Source of the DNA: JABDMH01 sp965223105
GTDB taxonomy: Bacteria > Bacteroidota > Bacteroidia > Chitinophagales > Saprospiraceae
DNA: 64,000 nucleotides
Assembly (NCBI GenBank): GCA_965223105.1
Contig: OZ244987.1
Span: 4,774,001 to 4,838,000 of the forward strand
Reading direction: 5' to 3'
How positions within the stretch are numbered: the stretch's first letter is position 1; every line of letters starts with the position of its first letter. Position numbers and translations under genes: made by a program. The notes under the pieces are model-generated. The model saw nothing but the letters and a program-made list of their open reading frames with translations. It did not search any database and was not told the origin of the DNA. Shown here in pieces: positions 63,916-64,000 of this stretch.

Positions 63916-64000
63916 TTGTTCCAGCCTGCCCTGTTTCTGGTCTCATTTTAGATCAGCTGCTGGCAGACTGAGAATTTGGCTCGGCTCTAACTTTCAATGC

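Overview
The window looks like chromosomal DNA of a member of the Bacteroidota, plausibly a marine or environmental Saprospiria-like lineage (the rank below phylum is inference). Supporting signs are several large TonB-dependent receptors with an N-terminal carboxypeptidase-like domain, a receptor/DUF4249 lipoprotein pair, short ECF sigma factors next to envelope genes, a near-perfect TTTG-N20-TAnnTTTG promoter of the Bacteroidota type, lipoproteins with cytochrome c domains, and a membrane-anchored AraC regulator. There is one tRNA gene (Pro, anticodon CGG). I see no rRNA, CRISPR array or prophage.

Layout. 0-6 kb: a decayed area with a frameshifted reductase, an intact hypF followed by a hypD that is stopped, frameshifted and truncated, then a secreted S74-domain protein, degenerate repeats and the tRNA. 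6-10 kb: an ECF sigma factor coupled to a membrane-anchored protein ending in a beta-barrel-like domain, a small outer-membrane protein with a terminator, and a secreted propeller-like protein. 10-19.4 kb: a minus-strand cluster of two heavy-metal-type RND permeases separated by a very small adaptor-like lipoprotein, followed by a TonB receptor. The RND genes are visibly richer in G+C than the receptor. 20.4-29.4 kb: an OmpR-type response regulator and histidine kinase, three exact 11-bp direct repeats, then receptor / secreted protein / receptor, with a second secreted paralogue beyond them. 29.4-34.8 kb: a 167-nt palindrome, a second ECF sigma factor, receptor, DUF4249 lipoprotein and a PAP2 phosphatase.

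34.9-38.1 kb is almost gene-free and repeat-rich: an array of ~445-bp units in an alternating A-B-A-B order (a ~890-bp higher-order repeat), a short REP-like hairpin and a second large palindrome. 38.1-45.3 kb: a sulfatase with a HEAT-like tail, then two copies of a ~330-bp element with terminal inverted repeats in direct orientation around an NAD-dependent epimerase/dehydratase and a cyclase-AAA-TPR protein. 45.6-48.8 kb: a dehydrogenase-cytochrome c lipoprotein, a thioredoxin-fold protein and an OsmC protein. 48.9-54.1 kb: a minus-strand glycogen operon (glgA, glgC) extended by an ATP-grasp enzyme and a family-4 glycosyltransferase. 54.2-64 kb: a beta-helix lipoprotein and diheme cytochrome pair, an SRPBCC/GyrI-like protein, an S9 peptidase fused to a formylglycine-generating-enzyme-like domain, a membrane AraC regulator, and two tandem paralogous secreted proteins, the second frameshifted.

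The most unusual items are the alternating repeat array, the palindromic and TIR elements, the two-RND/mini-adaptor cluster, the 11-bp repeats beside the two-component system, the sigma-factor partner with a barrel-like end, and the S9-FGE fusion. Three frameshifts are present, two of them attributable to homopolymer length, so read error must be excluded before calling those genes dead. hypD is the exception because it carries independent lesions.
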